A DNA stretch of 64,000 nucleotides from assembly GCF_014230145.1 (NCBI RefSeq), contig NZ_JACHVC010000006.1:620001-684000 (forward strand). The letters run 5' to 3'. Positions 1-9,056 of the stretch are shown piece after piece (the stretch's first letter is position 1; each line of letters opens with the position of its first letter). Under the pieces are notes generated by a model, which was given only the letters and a program-made list of their open reading frames with translations, did not search any database and was not told the origin of the DNA. The stretch is from Pelagicoccus albus. GTDB taxonomy: Bacteria > Verrucomicrobiota > Verrucomicrobiia > Opitutales > Opitutaceae. The position numbers and the translations under genes are program-made.

Positions 1-1
1 T

Positions 2-937
2 GCCTGGGCGGCGGGCGCGTACTTCAAGAACCCTGCAGCCCTACGAGAGTTGGAAACTATGGAAGCCTTCATTTTGAAGCAGGATCACGTAGGGAAGGTT
101 GTTGGTTTGCCAGAGGTGGCTAAAACTTTGCATCGCGAACTATTTGAGGGAGACCCAGAGCGTTACCGCATCCAAGATACGGCAAGTGGAGTCGCCCAAA
201 GTTTGATGACCTACGAGAGCAGCCATCGCCCTCAAGATCTTTGGCATTTTGTCACCCCTGATTATCGTAAGGTCGTTTTGTGGATACAATTGAGCAGCGG
301 CGATAATCGCGACATGAGCCACCTCGTAACGAACGTGGACAAGTACTTGTCGGAGTCCGAATTTGGAAGCGAGGTCAAGGCTGAATGGTTCGGCCTGACT
401 TACATCAACGTCATTTGGCAGGAACAAATGGTAGCCGGTATGATGAACGCTTTCTTGGGCAGCTTTGTCACTGTATTGATCCTGATGATACTGCTTTTCC
501 GTTCCTTCTGGTGGGGCGTCCTCTCAATGGTGCCTTTGGCCCTTACAATCGCGGTCATGTATGGAATCATCGGCTGGATTGGAAAAGCCTACGACATGCC
601 TGTAGCAGTGCTATCTTCATTGAGCCTTGGGTTGGCGGTCGATTACGCGATTCACTTTATCGCGAGATCTCGGGAATCCTTCCACAAGCACGGAAACTGG
701 AGCGATGCTATGGCGGAAGCGTTTGGAGATCCGGCTCGCGCTATTACCCGAAATATCATCGTAATCGGTTTGGGTTTCTCACCCTTGCTGCTTGCTCCAT
801 TAGTACCGTATCAGACGGTCGGCATCCTCATCTCTTCAATTCTTATCTTGGCTGGATTGACTACATTGATTCTTTTGCCAGCCTTGATTAGTGTCATCCC
901 TTGGATCGGAAAATCCAAGAATGTCGTTAAAAATTAA
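2..937 (+). CDS. RND/MMPL-type membrane permease, C-terminal part (runs off left edge)
   Basis: The open frame enters from the left edge (frame 2), so only about the last 311 residues are seen; the ATG at 50 is internal. A periplasmic stretch is followed by five hydrophobic segments (around VTVLILMILLF, WWGVLSMVPLALTIAVMYGIIGWIG, VLSSLSLGLAVDYAIHF, ITRNIIVIGLGFSPLLL, VGILISSILILAGLTTLILLPAL). The GLAVDYAIHFIAR segment is the usual TM4-like signature of the RND superfamily (COG1033 type). Downstream, 17 nt away, lies a LolA-like gene and then an outer-membrane barrel gene, a set commonly found with these permeases, which suggests lipid or hydrophobic-substrate traffic through the envelope. The substrate cannot be read from the sequence. 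Confidence 0.85.
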   Translation, partial: AWAAGAYFKNPAALRELETMEAFILKQDHVGKVVGLPEVAKTLHRELFEGDPERYRIQDTASGVAQSLMTYESSHRPQDLWHFVTPDYRKVVLWIQLSSGDNRDMSHLVTNVDKYLSESEFGSEVKAEWFGLTYINVIWQEQMVAGMMNAFLGSFVTVLILMILLFRSFWWGVLSMVPLALTIAVMYGIIGWIGKAYDMPVAVLSSLSLGLAVDYAIHFIARSRESFHKHGNWSDAMAEAFGDPARAITRNIIVIGLGFSPLLLAPLVPYQTVGILISSILILAGLTTLILLPALISVIPWIGKSKNVVKN

Positions 938-954
938 TTACAGGAACACTCAGT

Positions 955-1743
955 ATGAAATTAGTAAAATTTGCATGGATAGGCTTGGTCGCTTCACTCT
1001 TGGCCAGTTCGGTGAATGCGATCGAAGTGGACGAGATTGTCGAAAAGGCCAGTCGGGCTGCTTACTATCAAGGTAAGGATGGAAAAGCGAAATTGAGCAT
1101 GACGATAACCGATGCTCAAGGACGCGAACGCCAGAGAGAGCTTACTATACTCCGTCGCAACGATGATGGAGACACCGGTAAACAAAAGTTCTTTGTCTAC
1201 TTCGAGCGTCCCAGCGACGTGAAAGGAACCACGTTCCTCGTTTGGAAAAATCCAGGCGCGGATGACGAGCGCTGGTTATACTTGCCCGCTTTGGACCTTG
1301 TTAAAAGAATCGCTGCTTCGGATGACCGTACTAGTTTCGTGGGCTCGCATTACTTCTATGAGGACGTTTCGGGACGTGACCCTGCTATGGACGAGCATAA
1401 GCTTGTTGAAGAAACAGCCGATTATTACGTGCTTGAGTCTACTCCCAAAGACAAGTCGACCGCGGAATTTGCCTCCTACAAGTCTTGGGTGCACAAGGCC
1501 ACTTTCTTGGCAGTTAAGACGGAGTACCTGGGAGAAGATGGTGAAGCGTACAGAGTTTATGAAGCCCTGGACGTTAAAGAAGTCGATGGTTATTACACGG
1601 TAGTGGCGGGTCGCATGACCGACACGCGTATTGGAGGGTACACTACAATAATTAATAAAGGCGTGGAATATGATATCGATCTGGAGGAGAGTTTGTTCGA
1701 AGAGAGAAGCTTACGTAATCCTCCTCGTCGTCAGCTTCGTTAG
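955..1743 (+). CDS. Outer membrane lipoprotein-sorting protein, LolA-like (COG2834)
   Basis: 262 aa with a clear Sec signal peptide (MKLVKFAWIGLVASLLASSVNA, cleavage after VNA). The mature part has the half-barrel pattern of the LolA-like COG2834 family: GKAKLSMTI, RRNDDGDTGKQKFFVYFERPSDVKGTTFLVW, DERWLYLPALDLVKRI, SFVGSHYFYEDVSGR and a late DTRIGGYTTI strand. Members pair with RND/MMPL permeases and are thought to carry lipid-like substrates across the periplasm. Start chosen at ATG 955 because it yields the signal peptide. It lies 17 nt after the permease and 12 nt before the beta-barrel gene, so all three are probably one operon. The role as a periplasmic partner is inferred from family and context. 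Confidence 0.85.
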   Translation: MKLVKFAWIGLVASLLASSVNAIEVDEIVEKASRAAYYQGKDGKAKLSMTITDAQGRERQRELTILRRNDDGDTGKQKFFVYFERPSDVKGTTFLVWKNPGADDERWLYLPALDLVKRIAASDDRTSFVGSHYFYEDVSGRDPAMDEHKLVEETADYYVLESTPKDKSTAEFASYKSWVHKATFLAVKTEYLGEDGEAYRVYEALDVKEVDGYYTVVAGRMTDTRIGGYTTIINKGVEYDIDLEESLFEERSLRNPPRRQLR

Positions 1744-1755
1744 CTTATCGTTTAG

Positions 1756-3123
1756 ATGAAAGCCGTGATCCGCACTCTTTTTGCAATCTCGTCCTTTGCT
1801 GCTGCACACTTTGCTTTGGCAGGAGACCCGCCTCCGCTTCCAGGAGGTCTGGGCGGTCTGCCGAGTGGTTTGCCGTCTCTTCCATCTGGACTTGGCGGTA
1901 GCGAATCCAAAGGGTTTGGTGAAGAGGAGGAGCAGATCTCTTGGCTGAGTGAATTGAATGGTTTTGCCGAGGTTCGCTTAGGCTATCGAGCGGGTGGCGC
2001 AACTGGCTACTCTGAGGAAAGCCTAGCTGAAGCGCGTGTTCAGATTCGCACCGAAAAAGCCCTTGGTGCGGCACTACTCGATGTTTCTTTTGACCTGCTG
2101 GCCGATGGAGCCGTCAGCGATCATGGATACGATTGGGAAACTGGCCGAGGCGTATTAGATGTCCGTTCTCTGAACTTATCTTTCAGTCCGCTTGACTCTG
2201 TGGATGTAAAGCTCGGAAGGCAGGTGGCTACCTGGGGAGTGGGGGATCTCGTCTTCATCAATGACCTTTTCCCTAAGGACTGGAATTCCTTTTTCCTAGG
2301 GCGAGATGTGGAGTATCTCAAGGCCCCGCAAGACTCCGTGCGTCTCGCGTTTTACAACGATATTGCCAATGTAGAATTACTCTACTCTCCACGCTTCGAG
2401 TCGGATCGCTACATAGACGGAGACCGGCTCGCGTATTGGGATACAATGTCGGGAGGATTGACCGAAGAGTCGTCTCCATTCGCGGTGCAGTCTCCTGGCG
2501 ATGCCTTTAGCGCCGATGAACTGCATTTGCGCGCACAACGCATGTTGGGACGCTACGAATTGGCTGCGTATGGATACAACGGATACTGGAAGAGCCCAGC
2601 GGGGATGGATTACATGACTGGAGAATCCATTTTTCCGGAACTCAACGTGTTTGGAGCTTCTGTGCGTGGACCTCTCGGCAAAGGCTTGGTCAGCTCCGAG
2701 TTTGGCTTCTATGATAGCGCGGAGGATCCGACCGGGTCGGATCCCTTTGTGCGCAATGACGAATTTCGGTTTTTGCTTGGGTATGAGCAAGAGATCGGCA
2801 ACGAACTGACTGGTAGTGTCCAATATTATGTGGAGCGTACCAGAGATTATGCAGCTAGCTCTGCGATTGCAGATAGGGATCGCGATCTTGTTACGGTGCG
2901 ACTCACTAAACGACTATGGCAGCAGACGCTGACTTTGAGCGGATTTGCGTTTTACAGCCCGTCCCAGAATGATCACTACGCGAGGCTTTCCGCAAGCTGG
3001 AATGCGAGTGACGAGTGGCGTTGGGATGTGGGAGCCAACCTTTTTGGGGGTGACTATAGCAGCTTTTTCGGCCAGTTCGGAGGAAACGATAATATTTACC
3101 TCAGCCTAAGGCGTATCTTCTAG
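1756..3123 (+). CDS. Outer-membrane beta-barrel protein of the RND operon (DUF1302/alginate-export-like)
   Basis: 455 aa with a signal peptide (MKAVIRTLFAISSFAAAHFALA) and a Gly/Pro/Leu-rich linker (PPPLPGGLGGLPSGLPSLPSGLGG) before the body. From about residue 65 there are alternating amphipathic strands (EVRLGYRAGG, EARVQIRTE, VDVKLGRQVATWG, ELAAYGYNGYW, GLVSSEFGFY, SVQYYVERTRDY) and a terminal aromatic strand ending in F (NIYLSLRRIF), as expected of an outer-membrane barrel. KLGRQVATWGVGDLVFINDLFPKDWN resembles the conserved block of DUF1302-like barrels found with RND permeases and LolA-like proteins. Last gene of the three-gene operon. It probably supplies the outer-membrane end of the pathway; this is inference. 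Confidence 0.75.
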   Translation: MKAVIRTLFAISSFAAAHFALAGDPPPLPGGLGGLPSGLPSLPSGLGGSESKGFGEEEEQISWLSELNGFAEVRLGYRAGGATGYSEESLAEARVQIRTEKALGAALLDVSFDLLADGAVSDHGYDWETGRGVLDVRSLNLSFSPLDSVDVKLGRQVATWGVGDLVFINDLFPKDWNSFFLGRDVEYLKAPQDSVRLAFYNDIANVELLYSPRFESDRYIDGDRLAYWDTMSGGLTEESSPFAVQSPGDAFSADELHLRAQRMLGRYELAAYGYNGYWKSPAGMDYMTGESIFPELNVFGASVRGPLGKGLVSSEFGFYDSAEDPTGSDPFVRNDEFRFLLGYEQEIGNELTGSVQYYVERTRDYAASSAIADRDRDLVTVRLTKRLWQQTLTLSGFAFYSPSQNDHYARLSASWNASDEWRWDVGANLFGGDYSSFFGQFGGNDNIYLSLRRIF

Positions 3124-3156
3124 CCCAAGGAAATGTGTCAGTCGCAAACTAGGGGT

Positions 3157-3339
3157 TCAGTCGCTTTGCCTGTTGTGAAAAATAGTTCCGACAGCGACAC
3201 CAATTGAGGCGCCGATAGCGATACCGACAGCTATGATGCCGAGTGCTGTACCAATCGCGACGCCTACACCCGTGCCGATTGCGATGCAAATTCCCAAGTT
3301 TAACTCCGAGGGCTTATTCTTACGAACTTTACTTTTCAT
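3157..3339 (-). CDS. Small glycine-zipper membrane protein
   Basis: 60 aa from ATG 3339; a TTG at 3390 would give 77 aa and overlap the upstream gene. A basic N-terminus (MKSKVRKNKPSE) is followed by a long hydrophobic stretch full of G/A-xxx-G spacing (GICIAIGTGVGVAIGTALGIIAVGIAIGASIGVAVGT), typical of a glycine-zipper helical hairpin. Similar mini-proteins occur in Bacteroidota and Verrucomicrobiota without known function. It follows the VOC/SH3 gene on the same strand by 31 nt, so the two may be co-transcribed. Confidence 0.6.
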   Translation of the reverse strand: MKSKVRKNKPSELNLGICIAIGTGVGVAIGTALGIIAVGIAIGASIGVAVGTIFHNRQSD

Positions 3340-3370
3340 TTTGTGGGGGAGTGATCGTCTGGAAGTATAA

Positions 3371-4270
3371 CTACCGACCGGCCTGCTCAATATTCTTTTT
3401 TGGAATCCAACCCTCGCCGCTCTGATTCGAGCAGAGTAGCCAATCCCCGTATTCCAAGATTTGGTTCACAATCTCTCCGGTTGAAGCGTTAAGTTCTCTA
3501 GCGTCGTAATCTAGGAGGGCAAAAGCGAACTGACTGGTGGTTTCTCGGTAAAACCAGTCTCTGGGAAAATAGCCCTTGGTGCCGTCCTGTGCGGTACCTG
3601 AGAACCAGGCCGAGTTGTTTGGGTCAATCTCCTTGAAGATAACCTTCTCGCCTTTCTTTACCTGGGGAAATTCAGAAAAGGAAGCTTTGTGATCTTCTAT
3701 AACCTTATAACGTTTTGAGGGTAGGGTGTTGGCTAAGCTGAAGGCGGAGTTTAGGTATCTCAGCGAAACTTCGCTTTGATTTGTACCGGTCAGACGCATT
3801 CCGGGTAACCAGATTATATCACTGAAACTTCCTGCAATACCTATCGAAATCTGCGCATCTGGCATTGGCTTCTCTTTGGTTTCTGAATGGCTCAGCTCGA
3901 TTAAGAAGGGGACTTCAGGCCTGCACATCCAAACCGTTTGACGTTTCATTGTCTCCATCGAAATCGGATGAAGGAGCATACCCCACCGAGCGAAGTATTT
4001 AACCGCTTCATCCAATTCATCAGTAATGTAGCCGAAGTGATGTAGACCAGGGCCTCGTTTGGCCATGGTCCTAGAATAAGGTCCGACTCCTGTCGCTTCG
4101 ATCAAAAGTAGCTTGGTCCCCATGCGATCAGAGAGCTCAATGTATTGTTCTCTAGTGCCTTCTGATTCAAAGCTCTCTATTGGAAATCGCGTCAAAGAGC
4201 TCGGAAGCGAATCCGCGGTAACTTCTACCGAGTCGGTGAGAATTGCGATATGATCGAGGTAAAGTTGCAT
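3371..4270 (-). CDS. VOC-fold (glyoxalase-like) protein with two C-terminal SH3-like domains
   Basis: 299 aa, ATG start. Residues 1-130 look like a vicinal-oxygen-chelate domain: LDHIAILTDSV (His7, first metal ligand), MGTKLLLIEATG, GPGLHHFGYITDELDEAVKYFARWGM (His77/His78, second ligand) and PFLIELSH (Glu, ligand). This matches methylmalonyl-CoA epimerase-like proteins. Residues about 190-245 (YKVIEDHKASFSEFPQVKKGEKVIF then GTKGYFPRDWF) and 250-297 (FALLDYDARELNASTGEIV then SGEGWIPKKNIEQ) both read as SH3 modules with ALLDYDA, GEGWIP and closing FPRDWF motifs. The module combination is unusual. The catalytic reaction and SH3 ligand are unknown. Downstream is the glycine-zipper gene. Confidence 0.7.
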   Translation of the reverse strand: MQLYLDHIAILTDSVEVTADSLPSSLTRFPIESFESEGTREQYIELSDRMGTKLLLIEATGVGPYSRTMAKRGPGLHHFGYITDELDEAVKYFARWGMLLHPISMETMKRQTVWMCRPEVPFLIELSHSETKEKPMPDAQISIGIAGSFSDIIWLPGMRLTGTNQSEVSLRYLNSAFSLANTLPSKRYKVIEDHKASFSEFPQVKKGEKVIFKEIDPNNSAWFSGTAQDGTKGYFPRDWFYRETTSQFAFALLDYDARELNASTGEIVNQILEYGDWLLCSNQSGEGWIPKKNIEQAGR

Positions 4271-4388
4271 AGGACGGCTAACTTGCTGACTACAGAGTTT
4301 CGATTTTACTCATAGGATTTATGGTAGCGGTGGAAAATGCAGGTGGGGCAGTTTAATTTTGATACTATAAATGGCGAGGCTGCAGCTT

Positions 4389-6248
4389 CTACCGATTTTC
4401 GTACTCTTCGCTCTTTTTCTCGTAATATCTTTTCACTACATCGAAGGCTTGTTTCTGGGCTCCCTGGTCCCCGATTAGCCCTTTCCGATTCCAGCCGTCC
4501 TGTATGCCGTGCAGGGCGCGGCGAGGGGAGCGGAAGTCGACGAGTATCCATGGACTCATTCCGCTTAGGCCTTCGATCCGTTCCAACATCGGCAGCGTCT
4601 CTTCGTAGAGCCAAGCTTGGTATTCCTCCGTGAAACGTGTGGTCTTTGGACCATGGAAGCCTGAAAGCGCCCCGCCTCCGAATTCGCTTATGAAAACAGG
4701 CTTTTCGGATAGGATCTTCCATTTTACGTCGGTGAGCTGATCAGGAGTGGCAGGCCCGTACCAACCTTGGTATTGGTTAAAGCTGACTATGTCGGTGAAT
4801 GCGCCGAAAGGGTCATTCATCACAGTATAACCCGGGTATTGGGGGTCGCCGTGGACTTCGAGTGCGGCGGAAATCAGGCGAGTGTCATCAAGCTCCCTAG
4901 CTTGATCGACTAAGGTCCTTAGGAAGCGAGTACGTTGTTCGGATGGTGGCGTTTCATTTGCTACCGACCAGACTATGACGCTGGCTCGGTTTTTATCTCG
5001 CTCGATTAGCTCGGTAAGTTGCTGGCGGGCGTTAGCAAGCGTGTCGGCGTTTTCCCAGTCGATGGTCCAGTAGACTGGGATTTCCTCCCAGAGCAGAATG
5101 CCCATTTCGTCCGCGAGTCGTGCCATATGCTCATTGTGCGGGTAATGGGCTAGTCTGGCGAAATTGCAGCCCAGCTCTTTAGCCCAAGCTAGTAATAGGC
5201 GGGCATCTTCCTCGATCGCAGCCCGTCCGCCGCGGAGTGGGTTCTCCTCGTGTATACAAATGCCACGCAGGAAAATAGGCTGGCCGTTGAGGAGGATCTC
5301 ACGGCCTCGCGTTTCGATTGAACGAAACCCAATACGTGGCTTCAGGTGCTCGGAGCCTACTTTCAGCCCGACGCTGTAGAGGCGAGGTTTGTCTGGTGTC
5401 CAGCGTTCTAGATTTGAAGGGCTGAAACGGGCAGTGGCGAATCCGTCTTGATCAGTCTGCAGAACCGTTTCGATGTTCAGCTCAGGAATGGAAACGCTAA
5501 CTTCCTGCTGGGGTTGAGAGCCGTCCAAATCGATGCTGAATTCGAGATCGTCGGATGTGCTGGACGCCAGTTGGATCGAATAGTCAGCGATGTAGGTTTC
5601 GGGGAGTTCCAGCAGACGAACTTCGCGGGTAATTCCGCCGTAATTCCACCAGTCTGTGTTCACGGTGGGGACGCCTTCTTTCAGGCGCTTGTTGTTGACG
5701 CGAATGACTAAGGTATTGGAGCCTTCGTGCAGTCGATTGGTGACATCGAATTGAAAGGGTGTGAAACCGCCTATGTGGCGGCCAAGTTTACGGCTATTGA
5801 GGTAGACATCGGTTTCGTAGTTAGCCCCTCCAAAATGCAGTAAAAAGCGTTTACCAGCACGGTCTGTTGGGGCTTCAAACGTTTTCTGGTACCAGACCGT
5901 TCCTTCGTAATAGAAGAGCTCCGGCTTTTGGCTGTTCCAGTCTGCAGGGACGTTCAGGGAATGCGCATCCACGAAAGAATACTCGATGAGTTCCGACGCG
6001 TTTTCCTCCGTCCACTTTCGGTCTTGGGCATAGCCTCCCGCGACAGGGTCCATCCTATCGAATGCCCGTAGGCGATAGTCGAAGAAACCATTGTCGTAAG
6101 GGTCGACGATGTAGGCCCATTTACCGTTCAGGCTTAAACCTTCCCGTTGCAAAGGATCGACAACGTTCTTCGGGAGGGGCGTTCACTCAAGTGCCAAGAA
6201 AAGGCTCGGTACAAGGGCTAGAATAGAAATAGGAATACGGATTTTCAT
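4389..6248 (-). pseudogene. GH2 glycoside hydrolase (beta-glucuronidase-like) interrupted by in-frame TGA after the signal peptide
   Basis: Starting at ATG 6248 the frame encodes a signal peptide (MKIRIPISILALVPSLFLALE), then meets TGA at 6185-6183, and continues in the same frame through TPLPKNVVDP into a complete glycosidase (587 aa if started at the weak TTG 6152). The body has the GH2 jelly-roll (SLNGKWAYIVDP, WYQKTFE, HFGGANYETDVYLN, HIGGFTPFQFDVT), an immunoglobulin-like middle, and a TIM barrel with acid/base Glu in WSVANETPPSE and nucleophile Glu in EFGGGALSGFHG. Sequence and length agree with beta-glucuronidase/beta-galactosidase-like exo-enzymes. The nonsense codon separates the export signal from an otherwise intact enzyme: a recent pseudogene, a sequencing error, readthrough, or a cytoplasmic product from TTG 6152. 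Confidence 0.75.
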
Positions 6249-6364
6249 GGGGCTCGTGGGGTGGGGGGTAGGAGCCAAATTAAAGGGGCTTGGCTCGACA
6301 GGTCGGAAAAAGTCTGCATCCGCCATCTTTGAATGCGGTGTAAGATAGCGTACCATGTGGGCAT

Positions 6365-6419
6365 AAAAAAAGCCCTCTGGCGAGGGCGTTTAAGATTGGA
6401 GGCGTGGGCCGGAATCGAA
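6365..6419. repeat. attL: 55-bp direct repeat, tRNA-Cys 3' remnant plus terminator
   Basis: Identical base for base to 54665-54719. Going outward by one mismatch (t6364 versus c54664) identity extends another four bases. On the minus strand it carries the last 23 nt of the tRNA (T-arm 3' half, acceptor CCACGCC, discriminator T, CCA; 6397-6419) followed by the GCCCTC/GAGGGC terminator hairpin and an oligo-T run. The rest of the tRNA is absent here, so this is a remnant and not a gene. It marks the left boundary of the island; the GH2 gene to its left is chromosomal. Confidence 0.9.
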
Positions 6420-6707
6420 GCTGTCAGAAATATAAGGTTAAGAAGCAGAAGATCAGGAAGATAAAGAAATAGTGAATTAATATAGTACAAAAAAGTACGA
6501 CAATCTTGATCGCTATTCGCCGCAATCGAAGTTGAAGTTGAGCTTTCCAAATTCGTTCTCGGTGAAACAGGCGTGTATCGCGGTAAGTTTAGGTCAGTCA
6601 ACTAAGGCCCGATAGTTTTTAAGCTGATGTGATTCGCTAATTTCTCCGCGGTACCTAATTAAATTACCTTTTTGTAATTAAAACCTTTCACTAGGTAGCA
6701 TTCCGCA
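6420..6707. other. Left-end non-coding region of the island
   Basis: About 290 bp between attL and the first island gene. No convincing open frame. The stretch 6655-6690 is AT-rich with short inverted arms (AATTAC and GTAATT), which may be promoter or integrase arm-site DNA; nothing more definite is visible. Confidence 0.5.
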
Positions 6708-6727
6708 CATAAGGTAAGTACCTTATG
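6708..6727 (+). promoter_or_regulatory. Inverted repeat overlapping the start codon of the first island gene
   Basis: CATAAGGTA (6708-6716) and TACCTTATG (6719-6727) are perfect complements, and the last three bases are the ATG of the gene at 6725. As RNA, an 8-bp stem with an AAGU loop would pair the only SD-like AAGG with the start-codon region. As DNA it is a dyad suited to a dimeric repressor. Either way it could control the start of the first regulator gene. Confidence 0.5.
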
Positions 6728-7777
6728 TCAATTGCGCGCCAACTCGATAGGATGGAGAGGGAGTTGGAGGGAATCGTCAGTCCTCAAGGGAAGCAGATTT
6801 ATCTGTTGCAGCAGATGTTGCCTCTTTGTGGGTCGGACTTTTCAGCATTCAATTTGATGGATGAACAGCTTCGTGTAGTGGGCGGGGTCGCCTGGCCAAT
6901 TACCGAAGATCGGGCAAAGCAAATGCAACTGCTAAACCCAGTTCTAGGCGCTTTGCTTTGGAGCAGTCCGATTGGCGAGGTCCTGCGATTTTGCCCAGAG
7001 CGAAAGGCGGCAATCGTGGATGACGAACGAATCAAGAATTCGCTCATTTACAGCGAAGTCTATCGCCCCATGGGTATGCACCATTTGGGTACTTTTAGAT
7101 TTCCATCCAGAGGTGGGAATTTCGTGGCCGTTGGTATCTCATCGTCGAACGCTCCGTTTACGCGATCTGCAGCGATAAATCTTGAGAGGATGTGCAATCG
7201 CTTCGAGTCGCTGATAGTGATGGATCTGCCCAGTATGGGCTCCGTATTGGGTTTGCCGCTAGCTGGCGATTGGCGGATTCCTCTGGATGCTTCACTCCAG
7301 CCGGAGGCCTTGACTGATTATCTTATGGGGCTTTTCGCATTTTTCTTTGGCGATTTGCGAACCTGGTTGCCGGATCGAAAACTTCCTCCCGAGCTCCTAG
7401 CTCAGCTCAGGCAAGGACTTGAAGCCGGCAGATCCAGCGTGGTCCCAGGCGACAAAAGTCTGTATTCATTTTCTAAGGTCAGAGAAGGACGTCGGCTAAA
7501 TATACTCCTAGAGCAGACTAAACAGGGGCATTATCTTCTCACTTGTGTTGAGGATTCGCTAGCTCTCAAAGGTGTGCAAACTCTGAGTGAGCATTGCCAA
7601 TCTCTCAAGCGAGACTCCTATGCGATCTACCGTTGTTGCCTAGCTATGCTCGACGGTAAACGCTCGTATGAAGATGTGCTTAGATCAGCCTCTCTAGTGA
7701 ATCTAAAAGAAGCGTCGGCCAAACGTCTCATAAGCAGGGCTAGGGCTATTTTGTATGAAATTGGTTTAGGCATTTAA
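6725..7777 (+). CDS. GAF-like sensor with C-terminal HTH-like domain, paralogue 1
   Basis: 350 aa. Residues 1-165 resemble the GAF-like N-terminal half of LuxR-type regulators: SDFSAFNLMDE, VVGGVAWPITED, KNSLIYSEVYRPMGMHHLGTFRF, GNFVAVGISSSNAPFTRSAA. Residues 195-260 carry DYLMGLFAFFFGDLRTWLPD and a conserved SFSKVREGRRLNILLEQ block. The last 70 residues (SLKRDSYAIYRCCLAMLDG, then NLKEASAKRLISRARAILYEI) could be a divergent helix-turn-helix in which EASAKRLISRARAIL is the recognition helix. It is clearly paralogous to the next gene and, in its second half, to 17239-17721. 18 nt separate it from paralogue 2. A regulatory role is inferred; no known family name is assigned. Confidence 0.65.
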   Translation: MSIARQLDRMERELEGIVSPQGKQIYLLQQMLPLCGSDFSAFNLMDEQLRVVGGVAWPITEDRAKQMQLLNPVLGALLWSSPIGEVLRFCPERKAAIVDDERIKNSLIYSEVYRPMGMHHLGTFRFPSRGGNFVAVGISSSNAPFTRSAAINLERMCNRFESLIVMDLPSMGSVLGLPLAGDWRIPLDASLQPEALTDYLMGLFAFFFGDLRTWLPDRKLPPELLAQLRQGLEAGRSSVVPGDKSLYSFSKVREGRRLNILLEQTKQGHYLLTCVEDSLALKGVQTLSEHCQSLKRDSYAIYRCCLAMLDGKRSYEDVLRSASLVNLKEASAKRLISRARAILYEIGLGI

Positions 7778-7795
7778 ACAGAACCAAGGAATCCC

Positions 7796-8842
7796 ATGAA
7801 CTTACAGAGGTCTCTGCAAAAGCTAAGAGTTGAAATAGAAGCCCAAGAGGCACCTCCGGCCCGCCAGCTTGCGTTTCTATCGGGCTTGAATGTTCTGACG
7901 GGTGCGAGCTTTTCTGCTATCAACTTATGCGATGCTTCCGGGCGATTGAAAAACGCGATCGTTTGGCCCATAAGCGAGGAAATCCAGAAGGCCATGGAGC
8001 ACTTTTCGCCGAAGCTCAGCGCCTTGATCGGTATGGAGGTGAATCAGCGGTTCTTTGAGGAATCTGGATTTGGCAAAGCCATCGTCATGCCGGATGGCAT
8101 GTACCGAAATTCAGCTTTGTACCGGGAGGTTTACCAGCATCTTGGAATGGAGTATGTAGCTTGGTATTTCTATCCGTCTTTAAAATCTGGAGACGTATTG
8201 ATTGTTGGAATTTCCTCTGCGTCTCGCGCTTTTTCTCACGCCGAGTTGAGACGTCTGGAAAAAGCATGCTCTGAATTCGAGAGTGTGGTTATGCTGCCAG
8301 ACTCTGGTGATCGCTTACCGCTGTCATCCACTTCACCTCACGATCATTTCGCTACTCTCGATGAGAGCTTTGTTCCTACTGCCTCTTTACCCGAATACCT
8401 TTTTGGAGCATTCCTGTTTTTCTATGGATCCGGTTTACCCGTTGCGGACCCAAATAAATTGCCAGAGACTTTAACAAGAGACATTCAAAGAGTGCTCGAA
8501 TGGTCGGACCAGGCAAGGGTTTGGGGATCAGGTAAAGGGTCCTTCGCATGGTCTCGCAAACGTCAAGGTAGACAGCTGAATTTGCATATAGACAGGTTGG
8601 AAAGCGGACTTCGCCTATCCGCCCACGAAGATCTGTCGGTACTGCGAAGGTTATCAGAAATCAAATCAGCATGCTTCGCCTTGGACAGGGATGGAGCTTC
8701 GATATTCTCAGCCTGTACGGCCATACTCGATGGAGTGTATGAAGCCAACGAGGTGTTGCGACTAGCTGGTCTAGGAGCTCTCAAAGAAAGCTCAGCAAGA
8801 AGGATCGTAAGCAAGGCTAATTCGGTTCTGAAGTCTTACTAA
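7796..8842 (+). CDS. GAF-like sensor with C-terminal HTH-like domain, paralogue 2
   Basis: 348 aa, ATG with an AAGGA ribosome site 8 nt upstream. Same architecture as the preceding gene: GASFSAINLCDASGRLKNAIVWPISEE, RNSALYREVYQHLGMEYVAWYFYPS, GDVLIVGISSASRAFSHAEL, then EYLFGAFLFFYGSGLPV, AWSRKRQGRQLNLHIDRL, and a tail AILDGVYEANEVLRLAGLG followed by ALKESSARRIVSKANSVLK. The two genes are adjacent on one strand, suggesting tandem duplication with strong divergence; they may act as a heterodimer. A giant surface protein and a sigma factor lie downstream, so a role in controlling them is plausible but unproven. Confidence 0.65.
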   Translation: MNLQRSLQKLRVEIEAQEAPPARQLAFLSGLNVLTGASFSAINLCDASGRLKNAIVWPISEEIQKAMEHFSPKLSALIGMEVNQRFFEESGFGKAIVMPDGMYRNSALYREVYQHLGMEYVAWYFYPSLKSGDVLIVGISSASRAFSHAELRRLEKACSEFESVVMLPDSGDRLPLSSTSPHDHFATLDESFVPTASLPEYLFGAFLFFYGSGLPVADPNKLPETLTRDIQRVLEWSDQARVWGSGKGSFAWSRKRQGRQLNLHIDRLESGLRLSAHEDLSVLRRLSEIKSACFALDRDGASIFSACTAILDGVYEANEVLRLAGLGALKESSARRIVSKANSVLKSY

Positions 8843-9056
8843 GTATGGCTGCTTACCCTGTGCTCCATTTTGGAGCAAAAAGCGTAAAACTACGTATATG
8901 GCGTTGAGTTGTAAAAGCTTTGCTAAATCATTGGGCCGATTCAAACAGCAACTAGTACCGGCTCAACTCAATCCCTCTTTTCAGGCAAGTAATTCGTCGT
9001 ATGTATATTCGAACGCTTTTTACTGAATTTTGCCGAAACCTCACTGTGACTTGATT

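Noticed and set aside
4306-4722. Minus-strand 138-aa open frame overlapping the GH2 gene end
   Set aside because: Shadow of the glycosidase in another frame; low-complexity composition.
6245-6601. 118-aa minus-strand open frame across attL
   Set aside because: It runs through the terminator and tRNA remnant, has no family features, and is explained by chance.
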